Assembly (NCBI GenBank): GCA_013215165.1
Contig: JABSRG010000020.1
Coordinates: 1 to 50,097 of the forward strand
Direction of reading: 5' to 3'
Length of the DNA: 50,097 nt
Source of the DNA: Opitutales bacterium
GTDB lineage: Bacteria > Verrucomicrobiota > Verrucomicrobiia > Opitutales > JABSRG01
Shown piece by piece: positions 7,590-15,604 of this stretch; position 1 is the stretch's first letter, and each line of letters starts with the position of its first letter. The position numbers and the translations under genes were made by a program. The notes below the pieces were generated by a model. The model did no database searches. It saw only the letters and a list, made by a program, of their open reading frames with translations, and had not been told where the DNA came from.

Positions 7590-9211
7590 TCAGTCCTCAA
7601 CCAAGGTCTGGATTTGAGAACCAGTATACCAACCCGCCGTGGGGTTGCCCAAACCATCTGTATCGAAGAAATAAAAATAACGCTGCCCCTCTTCATTTGA
7701 AAGGTTGGAAGCACTTCGATCGATATAGAACCACTCGAATAGTTCGAGTGAGAACATGTAGGGATAAGATGCTTCACTCGTCCAAAACCAGCCGAGTCTA
7801 GGACTGAAGATCTGCATGTCTGCCTCATCGGTAGATGCGGTATAGAGCCAACCGAGCTCGTATGAATAGACCCAACGGTCATCATCGGGATCTAGGAAAT
7901 AGAGCCCGAGCCAATTGCTAAAGTCCCACCCCTCTGGAGTCGATTCACTCGATCCAAACCAGCGCACCCCACTGGAAGTCACGGTGTAGTCAAAAGTCTG
8001 TGTGACTGGAAAATAACCTGAAACTGAAGGCGTGAAGGTGATTTCAATACTATAATTTCCCGTCGGCAAACGCGTCCCCTCTTCTGGATCGTAGGTAAAT
8101 GTGCCTGGGAGGTTTGCTTTGGCGCGCAGAGGCCCCTGCCCGACTGTGCTGTTTTCCGGGACTTCAGCGCGCAAGGAAGCACCCTGTGGCTCCGGTGCAG
8201 GTGCATAAATCGTGGGTGTTTCATCACGGTTAGACGCCCACCCGCTGACTGGACCCACGGGCTCACTTAATTCCCTAGAACTCCCGCTAATCTCTGTTAC
8301 CGCCCAGAAATAAAACTGAGGCGCACGGGTTTTGGTATCTAAAAGAAAGTTTGCGAAGCCCCAAAAAGGAAATCCGTCTTCGACAAAGGTAGCTTCGCGT
8401 CCCCCTAAAACGGATCCCGTATACCCAACGACTTCTGCGTCGGCGAATTCAGGAGTATAGCTCATGTATAAAATGGTCGCTGCCGAACGATCAGCAGTTC
8501 CGTTAGTCCGCGTAATGGACTGGGTGTCTGGGGTGTCGACGCGTACGATCACCTCGTTGGCCTCTGTACCCTGAGAGGCGTTGATTGCCGTTGGAGGTGG
8601 GATTTCGGATGACGACACCTTGGTCATACGAAAATCAAGAGGCTGTGAGGCGCCCTCGTAAGAGACCGTCCCATTTATTTCGCCGTTTGAAATCGTGCCT
8701 GAGACATCAACGGGTTTTCGAATGAATCTTGGTCAATTTGGAAGGCGCCGGTGGAAGTAACGATCGTAGTTATATTGCCTAGATCAGTCTCACTATCCTC
8801 GTAGAAAAAGTATACACGTTCGTCCGGCGTGACGATCGCTTCGGCCCGAGCCGCGGTATAAATACCTGCCCCACTGTAGCTGCCACTCACCAGCGAAAGT
8901 TCAGCAGTAAAGCCTTCTCCAAAGTCGAGGCTCAATGTTTCATTAGAAACTTGGCCCGTAGTAGACGTAAGCGATATCGAGCCATCAGACTGAACCGCTC
9001 CAGAGACCTCCGCCAGGCCCACACTATCGATAAGATAGAGTGTGCCGTCACTGGTTATCTGCCCAACCATAGGCTCTTGGAACTCCGATGTTCCCGTCGT
9101 GCCGACATAATAACCTGCGAATGAGCTCTGTGCCTACGCAGGAGAACCCAGGATAATTAAACTTATGAGAAGAAGGAGTTTGGAGTGGGAGGTCAAAAAA
9201 GGCTTAGCCAT
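7590..9211 (-). pseudogene. Decayed secreted protein with Trp/Tyr-rich C-terminus (amber stop plus frameshift)
   Basis: Three pieces form one broken gene. ATG 9211 starts a clean signal peptide (MAKPFLTSHSKLLLLISLII, ending GSPA) that is cut by TAG at 9136-9134, exactly where AQS would follow the cleavage site; CAG to TAG is the likely change. The same frame continues to 8675, but around 8719-8713 (cgaaaac) the coherent protein moves to another frame (KPVDVSGTIS ... YEGASQPLDF) and then runs to 7590. The total length is one base short of a multiple of three. The restored product would be about 540 aa: beta-rich Thr/Ser/Gly repeats, then a C-terminal domain with recurring aromatic motifs (GWLYT, GWFWTS, WFYID, GWYTG). 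Function unknown; probably a surface or extracellular protein. A sequencing error could explain the frameshift but hardly both lesions. Confidence 0.8.
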
Positions 9212-9381
9212 GAAATCGACCTGAGCAGAAATCTTACAAGATGTGCATAAAAATACTTGTACCTCTATTTTTTCTATTCGATCGAGAATCCCATGCTCGA
9301 AAATAAAACAAAGGAATTGCTCCTCGCAGGTCCACGTTTTCGTTATCGGGTATCGATTCAAGACTATTTAATCGAAGATAA

Positions 9382-9756
9382 ATGATGAGGAAAATTCCGC
9401 TTTTTTCTGTTGATGAAATTCAAGAGCTGATCCCCAAGTTTGCGGACTCCGGCATCTCAATTGAAATAGAAGCCGTCTCGATGGGACCCACTTCGCAGAT
9501 TGCAACTTCGCTCTATTACATCCTAGTGCCAGAGGAGGATTTTGTGGACTGCCTCATCTCGATCATGACTCATTTCGCTATCGAGCCAGTATCAAATGAA
9601 GGGCACCATGGGGAATGCCCTGCTTGTTTTGCCGAAGTCAATGGTGCATTGGAATGCCCAGACTGCGGACTTTCATTTGCCGGAGGGCCATCTGAAAGCA
9701 CACGAGCACACCCGTTCTACCAATTCCTCGAAACGAATAATCTACTCCCATTTTAA
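9382..9756 (+). CDS. Small protein with C-terminal zinc ribbon, function unknown
   Basis: 124 aa. The first about 70 residues form a mixed alpha/beta unit with no motif I recognise (FSVDEIQELIPKFADSGISI); the general look is of a small signal-transducing or sensory fold. The C-terminal part has CPAC-x9-CPDC (about residues 79-95), a zinc-ribbon knuckle pair. No signal peptide or membrane segment. The gene stands between a divergent pseudogene and moeA, 87 bp upstream of the latter and on the same strand. I do not assign a function. Confidence 0.65.
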   Translation: MMRKIPLFSVDEIQELIPKFADSGISIEIEAVSMGPTSQIATSLYYILVPEEDFVDCLISIMTHFAIEPVSNEGHHGECPACFAEVNGALECPDCGLSFAGGPSESTRAHPFYQFLETNNLLPF

Positions 9757-9843
9757 TCGTGTAGAATACCCTGAATTTCCTAACTCGATAGAGTTCCTTT
9801 GGCAATACCTTGCCAGATCTCATTCAATTTATAGCTGGTAGGT

Positions 9844-11037
9844 ATGAATCCCCAGGAAGCTTCTGACATCATTTGTGATAACATCCAGCCGACGTCGATC
9901 GAACGTATCCCGTTCACTGCTGCGAGTGGACGCATACTGCGAGAGGAAATCCTGGCCGACCGCCCCTTACCTCCTTTTGACAGAGCCATGATGGATGGGA
10001 TTGCGGTCGATAGTACTACGATCAAGAAGAATGCAGCCTGGGAAATTAAAGCAGAGGCATTGGCCGGACAGCCGCAAATCGAGCTCGCTGGTCGAGAGAT
10101 GGCGATACGCATTAATACCGGTGCTGTTTTGCCGGTCGGCTGCGACCAGATTATTCCGATAGAGGAGCTCTCTGTTGAGGGCGACATCGCTAAATTAACT
10201 GGCCAGGCAGAACAAGAACCTGAGGCCTTTATTCACAGATCTGCTTCTGATTTTTCGCAAGGGTCTATACTCCTAGAAGCTGGTTGCCAGATTGGGGGCA
10301 AAGAAATGGGGGTCATTACGTCTTGTGGGAAGAGCTTTGTGGAGGTCGCTGCATCGCCTAGCATTGCCCTGATCTCTACGGGCAACGAGTTGGTTGAGGT
10401 CGATACCACCCCCAAACCTCACCAGATACGGCGATCCAACACACATGCACTGGAAGCAATTTGCTCCCGCTTGGGCATCCACGCAGTTTCCTATCATTTA
10501 CCTGATGATGTCGATGCGATCGATGCAGCTCTTCCAAGCATTCTCGAACAGTATGACTGGATTATCATCAGCGGAGGCATTTCAAAAGGAACAGCAGACT
10601 ATATCCCGGACTATCTCCACTCGGTGGGTGCCGAGCGACATTTCCAGTGGGTCAAACAACGCCCGGGAAAACCGCTAGCCTTCTTTACCTTGCCCAATAA
10701 GAAGCCAATTTTCGCCCTGCCGGGCAATCCGATGTCTACACTTGTGTGTTTCCATCGTTACATTGTTCGAGCGCTCTATGGGGCTCTCGGACATAAAGAG
10801 AGGCCAGCTTGCTACGTTCGGTTGGCCGAAAATTTCACCTTTAAAAAGCCTCTTGCGCTCTTTCTTCCAGTCTCGATTCAATGTGACTCTAATGGGGTTC
10901 AGCTAGCCTATCCCAGGCCCACGGCAAACTCTGGAGACTTCGCCTCGATTATGGACACCGATGGTTTCATCGAACTCCCTGCCGATAAAAATGTCTTTGC
11001 CGAAGGCGAAGGATTCTTATTCACTCCCTGGCTCTAA
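9844..11037 (+). CDS. moeA: Molybdopterin molybdenumtransferase MoeA
   Basis: 397 aa, normal length. MoeA inserts molybdate into adenylated molybdopterin, the last step of molybdenum cofactor synthesis. Signature stretches include LPPFDRAMMDGIAV (about 40-53), INTGAVLP (about 91-98) before the catalytic acidic region, IALISTGNELVEV (MoCF-type domain), ISGGISKGTADYIPD and FALPGNPMSTLVC. Domain order follows MoeA: domains I/II, MoCF-biosynthesis domain III (about 175-320) and the C-terminal beta domain IV. The stop codon overlaps the rsmD start by one base (taAtg). No other cofactor genes or molybdoenzymes are in the window. Confidence 0.95.
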   Translation: MNPQEASDIICDNIQPTSIERIPFTAASGRILREEILADRPLPPFDRAMMDGIAVDSTTIKKNAAWEIKAEALAGQPQIELAGREMAIRINTGAVLPVGCDQIIPIEELSVEGDIAKLTGQAEQEPEAFIHRSASDFSQGSILLEAGCQIGGKEMGVITSCGKSFVEVAASPSIALISTGNELVEVDTTPKPHQIRRSNTHALEAICSRLGIHAVSYHLPDDVDAIDAALPSILEQYDWIIISGGISKGTADYIPDYLHSVGAERHFQWVKQRPGKPLAFFTLPNKKPIFALPGNPMSTLVCFHRYIVRALYGALGHKERPACYVRLAENFTFKKPLALFLPVSIQCDSNGVQLAYPRPTANSGDFASIMDTDGFIELPADKNVFAEGEGFLFTPWL

Positions 11038-11609
11038 TGCGCATCAGCGGTGGAACAGCACGCGGTATTCCGCTCAAAGCCCCCAAGGGTGATGACACTA
11101 GACCGGCTACCGATCAAATGCGAGAACGAGTGTTTTCAAGTCTGGGCGCATCCATCGAAAATGCAGTTTGTCTTGATGTGTTCGCCGGAACGGGCGCCTA
11201 TGGAATCGAGGCGCTGAGCCGGGGTGCAGTCCATGTCGATTTCGTCGAAAACAACCGAACATGCGCACGCATCCTAAAGGATAACCTCAATTCGCTGAAC
11301 AAAGCCATGGGGTCTCTAACGAGTTCATCCCAAACTCATATATTAGACGTTCGCAGGTTTACGCCCCAAGCTAGGCGATATTACGATTTTATCTTTTGTG
11401 ATCCGCCTTATCCACTCATTGAAAAGTTCGCTCCGGAGCTCTTAGAACGATTTGCGCAGTGGTCGAACTCAGGACTACTCCTTTTCGAAATGCCTGCAGA
11501 TCTTTCTATAAGCTCAGATCACTGGACTCCATTAAAAAGGCTGGGGAAAACCAGAGGCCAGGCACCAAGCGTTACTATTTTTCAACAGATTAGAGGCCTA
11601 ATGTCCTAG
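11037..11609 (+). CDS. rsmD: 16S rRNA (guanine(966)-N2)-methyltransferase RsmD
   Basis: 190 aa, typical for RsmD. It starts with MRISGGTARGIPLKAPKG and TRPATDQMRERVFSSLG, then the SAM-binding motif VCLDVFAGTGAYGIEALSRGA (about residues 43-62) and the catalytic FCDPPYP (about 121-127), which places the guanine N2 in the active site of N-methyltransferases. The enzyme modifies G966 of 16S rRNA in the small subunit. It is translationally coupled to moeA by a one-base stop/start overlap. Confidence 0.92.
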   Translation: MRISGGTARGIPLKAPKGDDTRPATDQMRERVFSSLGASIENAVCLDVFAGTGAYGIEALSRGAVHVDFVENNRTCARILKDNLNSLNKAMGSLTSSSQTHILDVRRFTPQARRYYDFIFCDPPYPLIEKFAPELLERFAQWSNSGLLLFEMPADLSISSDHWTPLKRLGKTRGQAPSVTIFQQIRGLMS

Positions 11610-11610
11610 A

Positions 11611-11620
11611 TTCATATGAA
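11611..11620. promoter_or_regulatory. 10-bp palindrome upstream of the Xre/RES pair, possible operator
   Basis: TTCATATGAA is a perfect palindrome located 44 bp before the antitoxin start codon, followed by an AT-rich stretch (11622-11640) that could hold a -10 element. Xre-type antitoxins commonly repress their own operon through such sites. The placement supports an operator, but a 10-bp palindrome alone is weak evidence. Confidence 0.35.
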
Positions 11621-11663
11621 CCTTTAAAAATATTCTAATAGAGCTTGCTATGTTCAAGGATGA

Positions 11664-12122
11664 ATGCAGAGTGTGTGCATGGAGTTTGACGAAGAAGAGC
11701 AGAGGATAGAAGAGCCCATGGCGCTATACCGGCCTGATCGAAGAAAAAAAGCAGGCATAAGACAGACTATTCGGCACATCGATGCTGGGCTTCCTATGGG
11801 AGAGTTTGATGTTCTACAACAGCAGCTATGCCTAACAGCAGAGCAGCTCGCAAAGCATCTTTGCATTACTAAGAGCACGCTCCTTCGTCGCAAAAAAGCA
11901 GGCGTGCTCGACCGGTTGGAGTCAGATCGGTTGCTACGCTTCGCTCGACTTTTCGGTCTGGCTGTAGACGTATTGGACAGCGCTGAAGCAGCCCAGAAAT
12001 GGTTGAAGACACCCGCACGCGCCCTAGAGTTTGCGAGCCCCTTGGAATTTGCTGAGACCGAAGTGGGCGCGAGAGAGGTAGAAAACCTTCTCGGCCGAAT
12101 CGAATACGGTGTCTATAGCTGA
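11664..12122 (+). CDS. Xre/MbcA/ParS-type antitoxin (DUF2384 family)
   Basis: 152 aa. The central part (about 50-90) is a helix-turn-helix (LTAEQLAKHLCITKSTLLRR) and the C-terminal part has the antitoxin-set domain typical of this family (ESDRLLRFARLFGLAVDVL ... AAQKWLKTPARAL). Such proteins bind and neutralise RES-domain toxins and repress the operon. The stop codon overlaps the start of the RES gene by one base, the classic arrangement with antitoxin first. The first about 15 residues are acidic and may be untranslated; ATG 11679 and 11718 are alternative starts. Confidence 0.9.
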   Translation: MQSVCMEFDEEEQRIEEPMALYRPDRRKKAGIRQTIRHIDAGLPMGEFDVLQQQLCLTAEQLAKHLCITKSTLLRRKKAGVLDRLESDRLLRFARLFGLAVDVLDSAEAAQKWLKTPARALEFASPLEFAETEVGAREVENLLGRIEYGVYS

Positions 12123-12589
12123 TGATCGAGGCGTTTCGGATCGTCCCTGAGCGCAGAAAACAGACTGCATTCAATGGCGAGGGCGCACGCCTCTTTGGTG
12201 GCCGTTGGAATACGCCTGGGCACTCTGTGGTCTATGCTTCTTGTAGTCGGGCACTCGCTGCACTTGAAGTTTTGGTTCATTTGGATGCTCAAACTGTGCC
12301 GTTCACCTACCTACTTTTCTCAGTCAAAATTCCAGATGTATCATACATTGAAAATCGTTACATGGGTATCAAATCTCCTTCTCTTCCCTTGTCGATTCAG
12401 CCTGCCACACAGCAATTCGGGGATGAGTGGCTAGAGTCCAAGAAGTCAGCGGTATTGGCAGTGCCGAGTTCTATCATTTCGGCTGAACCCAATTTTTTAT
12501 TCAACCCGCAACATCCTGATTTTCAACGCTTAGAAATCGGCGAGCCCGAGAGATTCACCTTCGATCCCAGATTACTGAAGGTGGGGTAG
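12122..12589 (+). CDS. RES-domain toxin (NAD+-consuming)
   Basis: 155 aa. The RES fold is recognised from FRIV near the N-terminus, GARLFGGRWNTPGHSVVYAS (residues about 20-39, with the arginines that contact substrate), the ALAALEVLVHL helix carrying the conserved glutamate, and the C-terminal NPQHPDF ... FTFDPRL. RES toxins related to diphtheria toxin and ART enzymes degrade NAD+ and arrest growth when the Xre antitoxin is lost. All expected motifs are present, so the toxin looks intact. The pair is a complete type II system between rsmD and uppS and is the likeliest mobile item inside this otherwise housekeeping stretch. Confidence 0.9.
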   Translation: MIEAFRIVPERRKQTAFNGEGARLFGGRWNTPGHSVVYASCSRALAALEVLVHLDAQTVPFTYLLFSVKIPDVSYIENRYMGIKSPSLPLSIQPATQQFGDEWLESKKSAVLAVPSSIISAEPNFLFNPQHPDFQRLEIGEPERFTFDPRLLKVG

Positions 12590-12759
12590 AAGACACGCTC
12601 TCGCCAAGGTGCCAAAAGGTGGCAGTCTGCTCTTTAACGCTATCATCGATAGTCTTAAAATTTCGACACACCCCCTCTTGTTAGCCTTTTTGAGATTGTA
12701 ACCGCCTGACGCCAATCTAGCTTTCTACAGCTTTCAACGCCCAACCAATTCGTAACCTC

Positions 12760-13518
12760 TTGTCCGCAGCATTTCAGAAAGCCCTACAGCACGTCGCCAT
12801 CGTCATGGACGGCAATGGGCGCTGGGCTCAACAACGAGAGATGGATCGTACAGAGGGGCACCGGCATGGCGCGCGGAGCGTCGAGGCTAGCTTACGAGCT
12901 GCAAGACGACACGGGATAAAATATCTGACACTTTTCGCCTTTAGTTCGGAAAACTGGAACCGCCCACGTGAGGAGGTGAATTTCCTCATGAACATGCTAC
13001 TGGCCTACCTGCGCGAACAGGTAGAACTTTTGCTCGAAAACGAAATCCGCTTCGAAACCATCGGGGACCTTTCAGTATTGCCAGACGAACTCCAAGCTGA
13101 AATCAGCCGTGCGAAGTTGCTCACTGCGCACTACGAAGATCACCAGATTAACTTGGCAATCAACTATGGTTCTCGCAACGAGTTGCTGGAAGCAGCTAAA
13201 CGGTTCGCCCGTGACGTCGCATCGGGTCGCGCAGATCCGGATGCATTGGATTGGCCTCAATTCACCTCGTATTTCTATACTGCCGGAATCCCCGACCCAG
13301 ACCTAATCATTCGAACTTCCGGCGAATGGCGTCTAAGTAATTTCCTGTTAGCGCAGAGTGCCTATTCCGAGTTTTACTTCAGCAATGTGTTATGGCCTGA
13401 CTTTGACGAGGCCGATTTTGACGCAGCTATTGCTCACTTTGCACAGAGAGAACGAAGGTTTGGGAAGACCAGCGAGCAGGTCAGCCCGCAACAACCTCTG
13501 ACAGCCCCCCCAGTATGA
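12760..13518 (+). CDS. uppS: Undecaprenyl diphosphate synthase (isoprenyl transferase)
   Basis: 252 aa. The enzyme adds isopentenyl units in cis to farnesyl diphosphate to make the C55 lipid carrier for peptidoglycan and LPS. The catalytic Asp motif VAIVMDGNGRWA lies at about residues 12-23, followed by GHRHGARSV, YLTLFAFSSENWNRP and the C-terminal DLIIRTSGEWRLSNFLLAQSAYSE. The start is TTG at 12760: an in-frame TAG lies at 12718 and no ATG or GTG falls between them, while the next Met is inside the active site. The 4-base overlap ATGA joins it to cdsA. The 170 bp upstream have no gene. Confidence 0.95.
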   Translation: MSAAFQKALQHVAIVMDGNGRWAQQREMDRTEGHRHGARSVEASLRAARRHGIKYLTLFAFSSENWNRPREEVNFLMNMLLAYLREQVELLLENEIRFETIGDLSVLPDELQAEISRAKLLTAHYEDHQINLAINYGSRNELLEAAKRFARDVASGRADPDALDWPQFTSYFYTAGIPDPDLIIRTSGEWRLSNFLLAQSAYSEFYFSNVLWPDFDEADFDAAIAHFAQRERRFGKTSEQVSPQQPLTAPPV

Positions 13519-14378
13519 CTCATCGGATTTTTTCGACAGTCGTCATTTGGCTCTCTATCGTATTGGTTGTAGCCCTATTTGGTGCGCAGGGCGCTGTTTG
13601 GATCGCTGCGCTCACAACAGCACTCACTCAGTGGGAGCTCTATAAAATATTCGACCGCATGGGTTGGCATTCCTACCCGCGCGCTGGTGTCGTCACCGGC
13701 TTGTTTATTGTATTGGGAGCCTATTACCTACCCGGGGTAGAATCGGGCACCGAAGTGTTTGGCGTGGCATTTGTCGTTTTGTGTTTGGCCATTCAAGCGC
13801 GTAGTATGGTGAAGGGGCAGCTGGGCTCCTTCATGCCTACCTTATTCGGCCTCGTTTACGTGCCCTATATGATGCAATATTTCGTAGGTACGATTCAATT
13901 GGCAGTGAGTGAAGGCTATGGAGAAGGGACTGGCATTTTTTTATGCGTATGGATCGTAGCTGCCGCTAAATTCACTGACGTCGGCGGGCTTTTGATCGGG
14001 AAGCAATTCGGCAAGCACAAGTTGGCTCCCCATATCAGCCCAGGAAAAACCTGGGAGGGGGTAATCGGCGGTGTGTTCGTCTCGGCAATCGTGGTTATTT
14101 TGCTCGTCGCCCTAAATGGCTTACTCGATTCTGCGGGGCGTGTTCATGTAAATCTTCCCGAAGGATTTAGTTGGTGGATCGCTGCGCTGATGACTGCCCC
14201 TGTGGCTATTGTTTCTGTGGCATCAGATTTGATTGAATCTGGTTTCAAACGAGCGGCGCGTATCAAAGATTCTGGGAGTATCGTGCCAGGCATAGGAGGC
14301 GTATTCGATCTCACCGATTCGGTGATTCTTTGCGCTCCTCTTGGATTTATACTGCTCAAGTATGTGGCCTTCGCTTGA
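13515..14378 (+). CDS. cdsA: Phosphatidate cytidylyltransferase
   Basis: 287 aa, an integral membrane protein with about eight hydrophobic segments, making CDP-diacylglycerol from CTP and phosphatidic acid. The C-terminal signature is recognisable: SDLIESGFKRAARIKDSGSIVP, then GIGGVFDLTDS. In the well-known CdsA pattern this last part is GHGG-x-x-D-R-x-D-S; here His is Ile and Arg is Leu, a variant I believe occurs in some phyla, with both aspartates kept. It lies between uppS (4-bp overlap) and dxr (29 bp). Confidence 0.92.
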   Translation: MTHRIFSTVVIWLSIVLVVALFGAQGAVWIAALTTALTQWELYKIFDRMGWHSYPRAGVVTGLFIVLGAYYLPGVESGTEVFGVAFVVLCLAIQARSMVKGQLGSFMPTLFGLVYVPYMMQYFVGTIQLAVSEGYGEGTGIFLCVWIVAAAKFTDVGGLLIGKQFGKHKLAPHISPGKTWEGVIGGVFVSAIVVILLVALNGLLDSAGRVHVNLPEGFSWWIAALMTAPVAIVSVASDLIESGFKRAARIKDSGSIVPGIGGVFDLTDSVILCAPLGFILLKYVAFA

Positions 14379-14407
14379 TAGACGTCGCGAGTCTTTTCTA
14401 AATTTCA

Positions 14408-15604
14408 ATGCTTCACTTTGACGTCAGCGAACTTCCAGATTTTCCGAGAAAGATAGTCATTCTCGGCGCTACGGGATCGATCGGCTCACAGGCCCTCGAG
14501 ATCGTCCGCAAATATCCAGATCTTCTTCAAGTAGTCGGAATCTCAGGTTACCACCAAGTCGACGAACTCGCGGTTATTCAAAACGAGTTTTCCGTTCCCC
14601 ATGTTGGCTTAGCGGCTTCAGAGGAATCGACATCTTTTACCGGCCATTTTGGCGGAGCGAAGATGCACACAGGCAAGGAAGGATTGGTCGAACTCGCTTC
14701 TCTTGAACAAGCGGATCTTGTGCTCGTCGCACTCGTCGGTACCGCTGGATTGGAGCCGACCTTAGCGGCAATCGAGGCGAAAAAAACGATAGCGCTGGCC
14801 AATAAAGAAGTGCTTGTGATGGCTGGAAAGTTCGTCACTCAAGCTGCACGTGAAAACGGTTGCCTCATTCTCCCCGTGGACAGCGAACATAATGCGCTCT
14901 TTCAATGCGCCCAAGCGGCTCATGATGCGACAAGCGAAATCGAAAAGCTCATCCTGACCGGCTCTGGCGGAAGCTTCCGCGAAAGGCCTCTTGATCAGTT
15001 TGCAAGTATCACCGTCGAGGAGGCACTGAACCATCCCAATTGGGATATGGGGCAAAAAGTGACCATCGATTCTGCGACCATGGCCAACAAGGGCCTGGAG
15101 TTGATCGAGGCAAAATGGCTATTCAATCTGAGACCCGATCAACTAGAGGTAACTATCCACCGCCAAAGTATCGTCCACTCCATGGTTCAATTTTGTGATG
15201 GGTCGATATTGGGCCAGTTATCTCCGCCTTCAATGACTTTTCCTATCCAACATTGCCTACTCTATCCTGAACGCCGCGCCCCGGTTCAGCCAACGCTTTC
15301 CTTCCAAGAGTCATTGAATTTGGACTTTTCCCCAGTCGACTTCGAACGATACCCCTGCCTAAAATTGGCCTACGCTGCCATGGACCACGGCGGTGTTGCT
15401 GAGACAGTATTTAATGCCGCCAATGAGGTCGCTGTAGCAGCATTTGTCGCTGGGGAGTTGCCATTCCTCCGAATCAATCAAGTTATTGAGCAAACCCTCG
15501 CGGCCATACCGATCACGGATCCAAGCAGTCTAGACGCTGTCCTTGATGCTGACCAACAAGCCAGACGGCGTGCCCAAGAATTACTTACACCGACACTATG
15601 CTAG
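14408..15604 (+). CDS. dxr: 1-deoxy-D-xylulose 5-phosphate reductoisomerase
   Basis: 398 aa. First committed enzyme of the MEP isoprenoid pathway: it converts DXP to methylerythritol 4-phosphate with NADPH. The NADPH motif GATGSIGSQAL is at about residues 20-30; ALANKEVLV, the metal-binding PVDSEHNALFQC, the substrate loop GSGGSFRE, and HPNWDMGQKVTIDSATMANKGLE all match the family. It overlaps rseP by 7 bp. With uppS and ispG in the same operon, the start, a late step and the use of the isoprenoid pathway are encoded together. Confidence 0.96.
   Translation: MLHFDVSELPDFPRKIVILGATGSIGSQALEIVRKYPDLLQVVGISGYHQVDELAVIQNEFSVPHVGLAASEESTSFTGHFGGAKMHTGKEGLVELASLEQADLVLVALVGTAGLEPTLAAIEAKKTIALANKEVLVMAGKFVTQAARENGCLILPVDSEHNALFQCAQAAHDATSEIEKLILTGSGGSFRERPLDQFASITVEEALNHPNWDMGQKVTIDSATMANKGLELIEAKWLFNLRPDQLEVTIHRQSIVHSMVQFCDGSILGQLSPPSMTFPIQHCLLYPERRAPVQPTLSFQESLNLDFSPVDFERYPCLKLAYAAMDHGGVAETVFNAANEVAVAAFVAGELPFLRINQVIEQTLAAIPITDPSSLDAVLDADQQARRRAQELLTPTLC

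Noticed and set aside
12606-12632. TGCCA-AAAGG-TGGCA hairpin between the RES toxin gene and uppS
   Set aside because: Only 5 bp of stem and no T-run follows; too weak to call a terminator.
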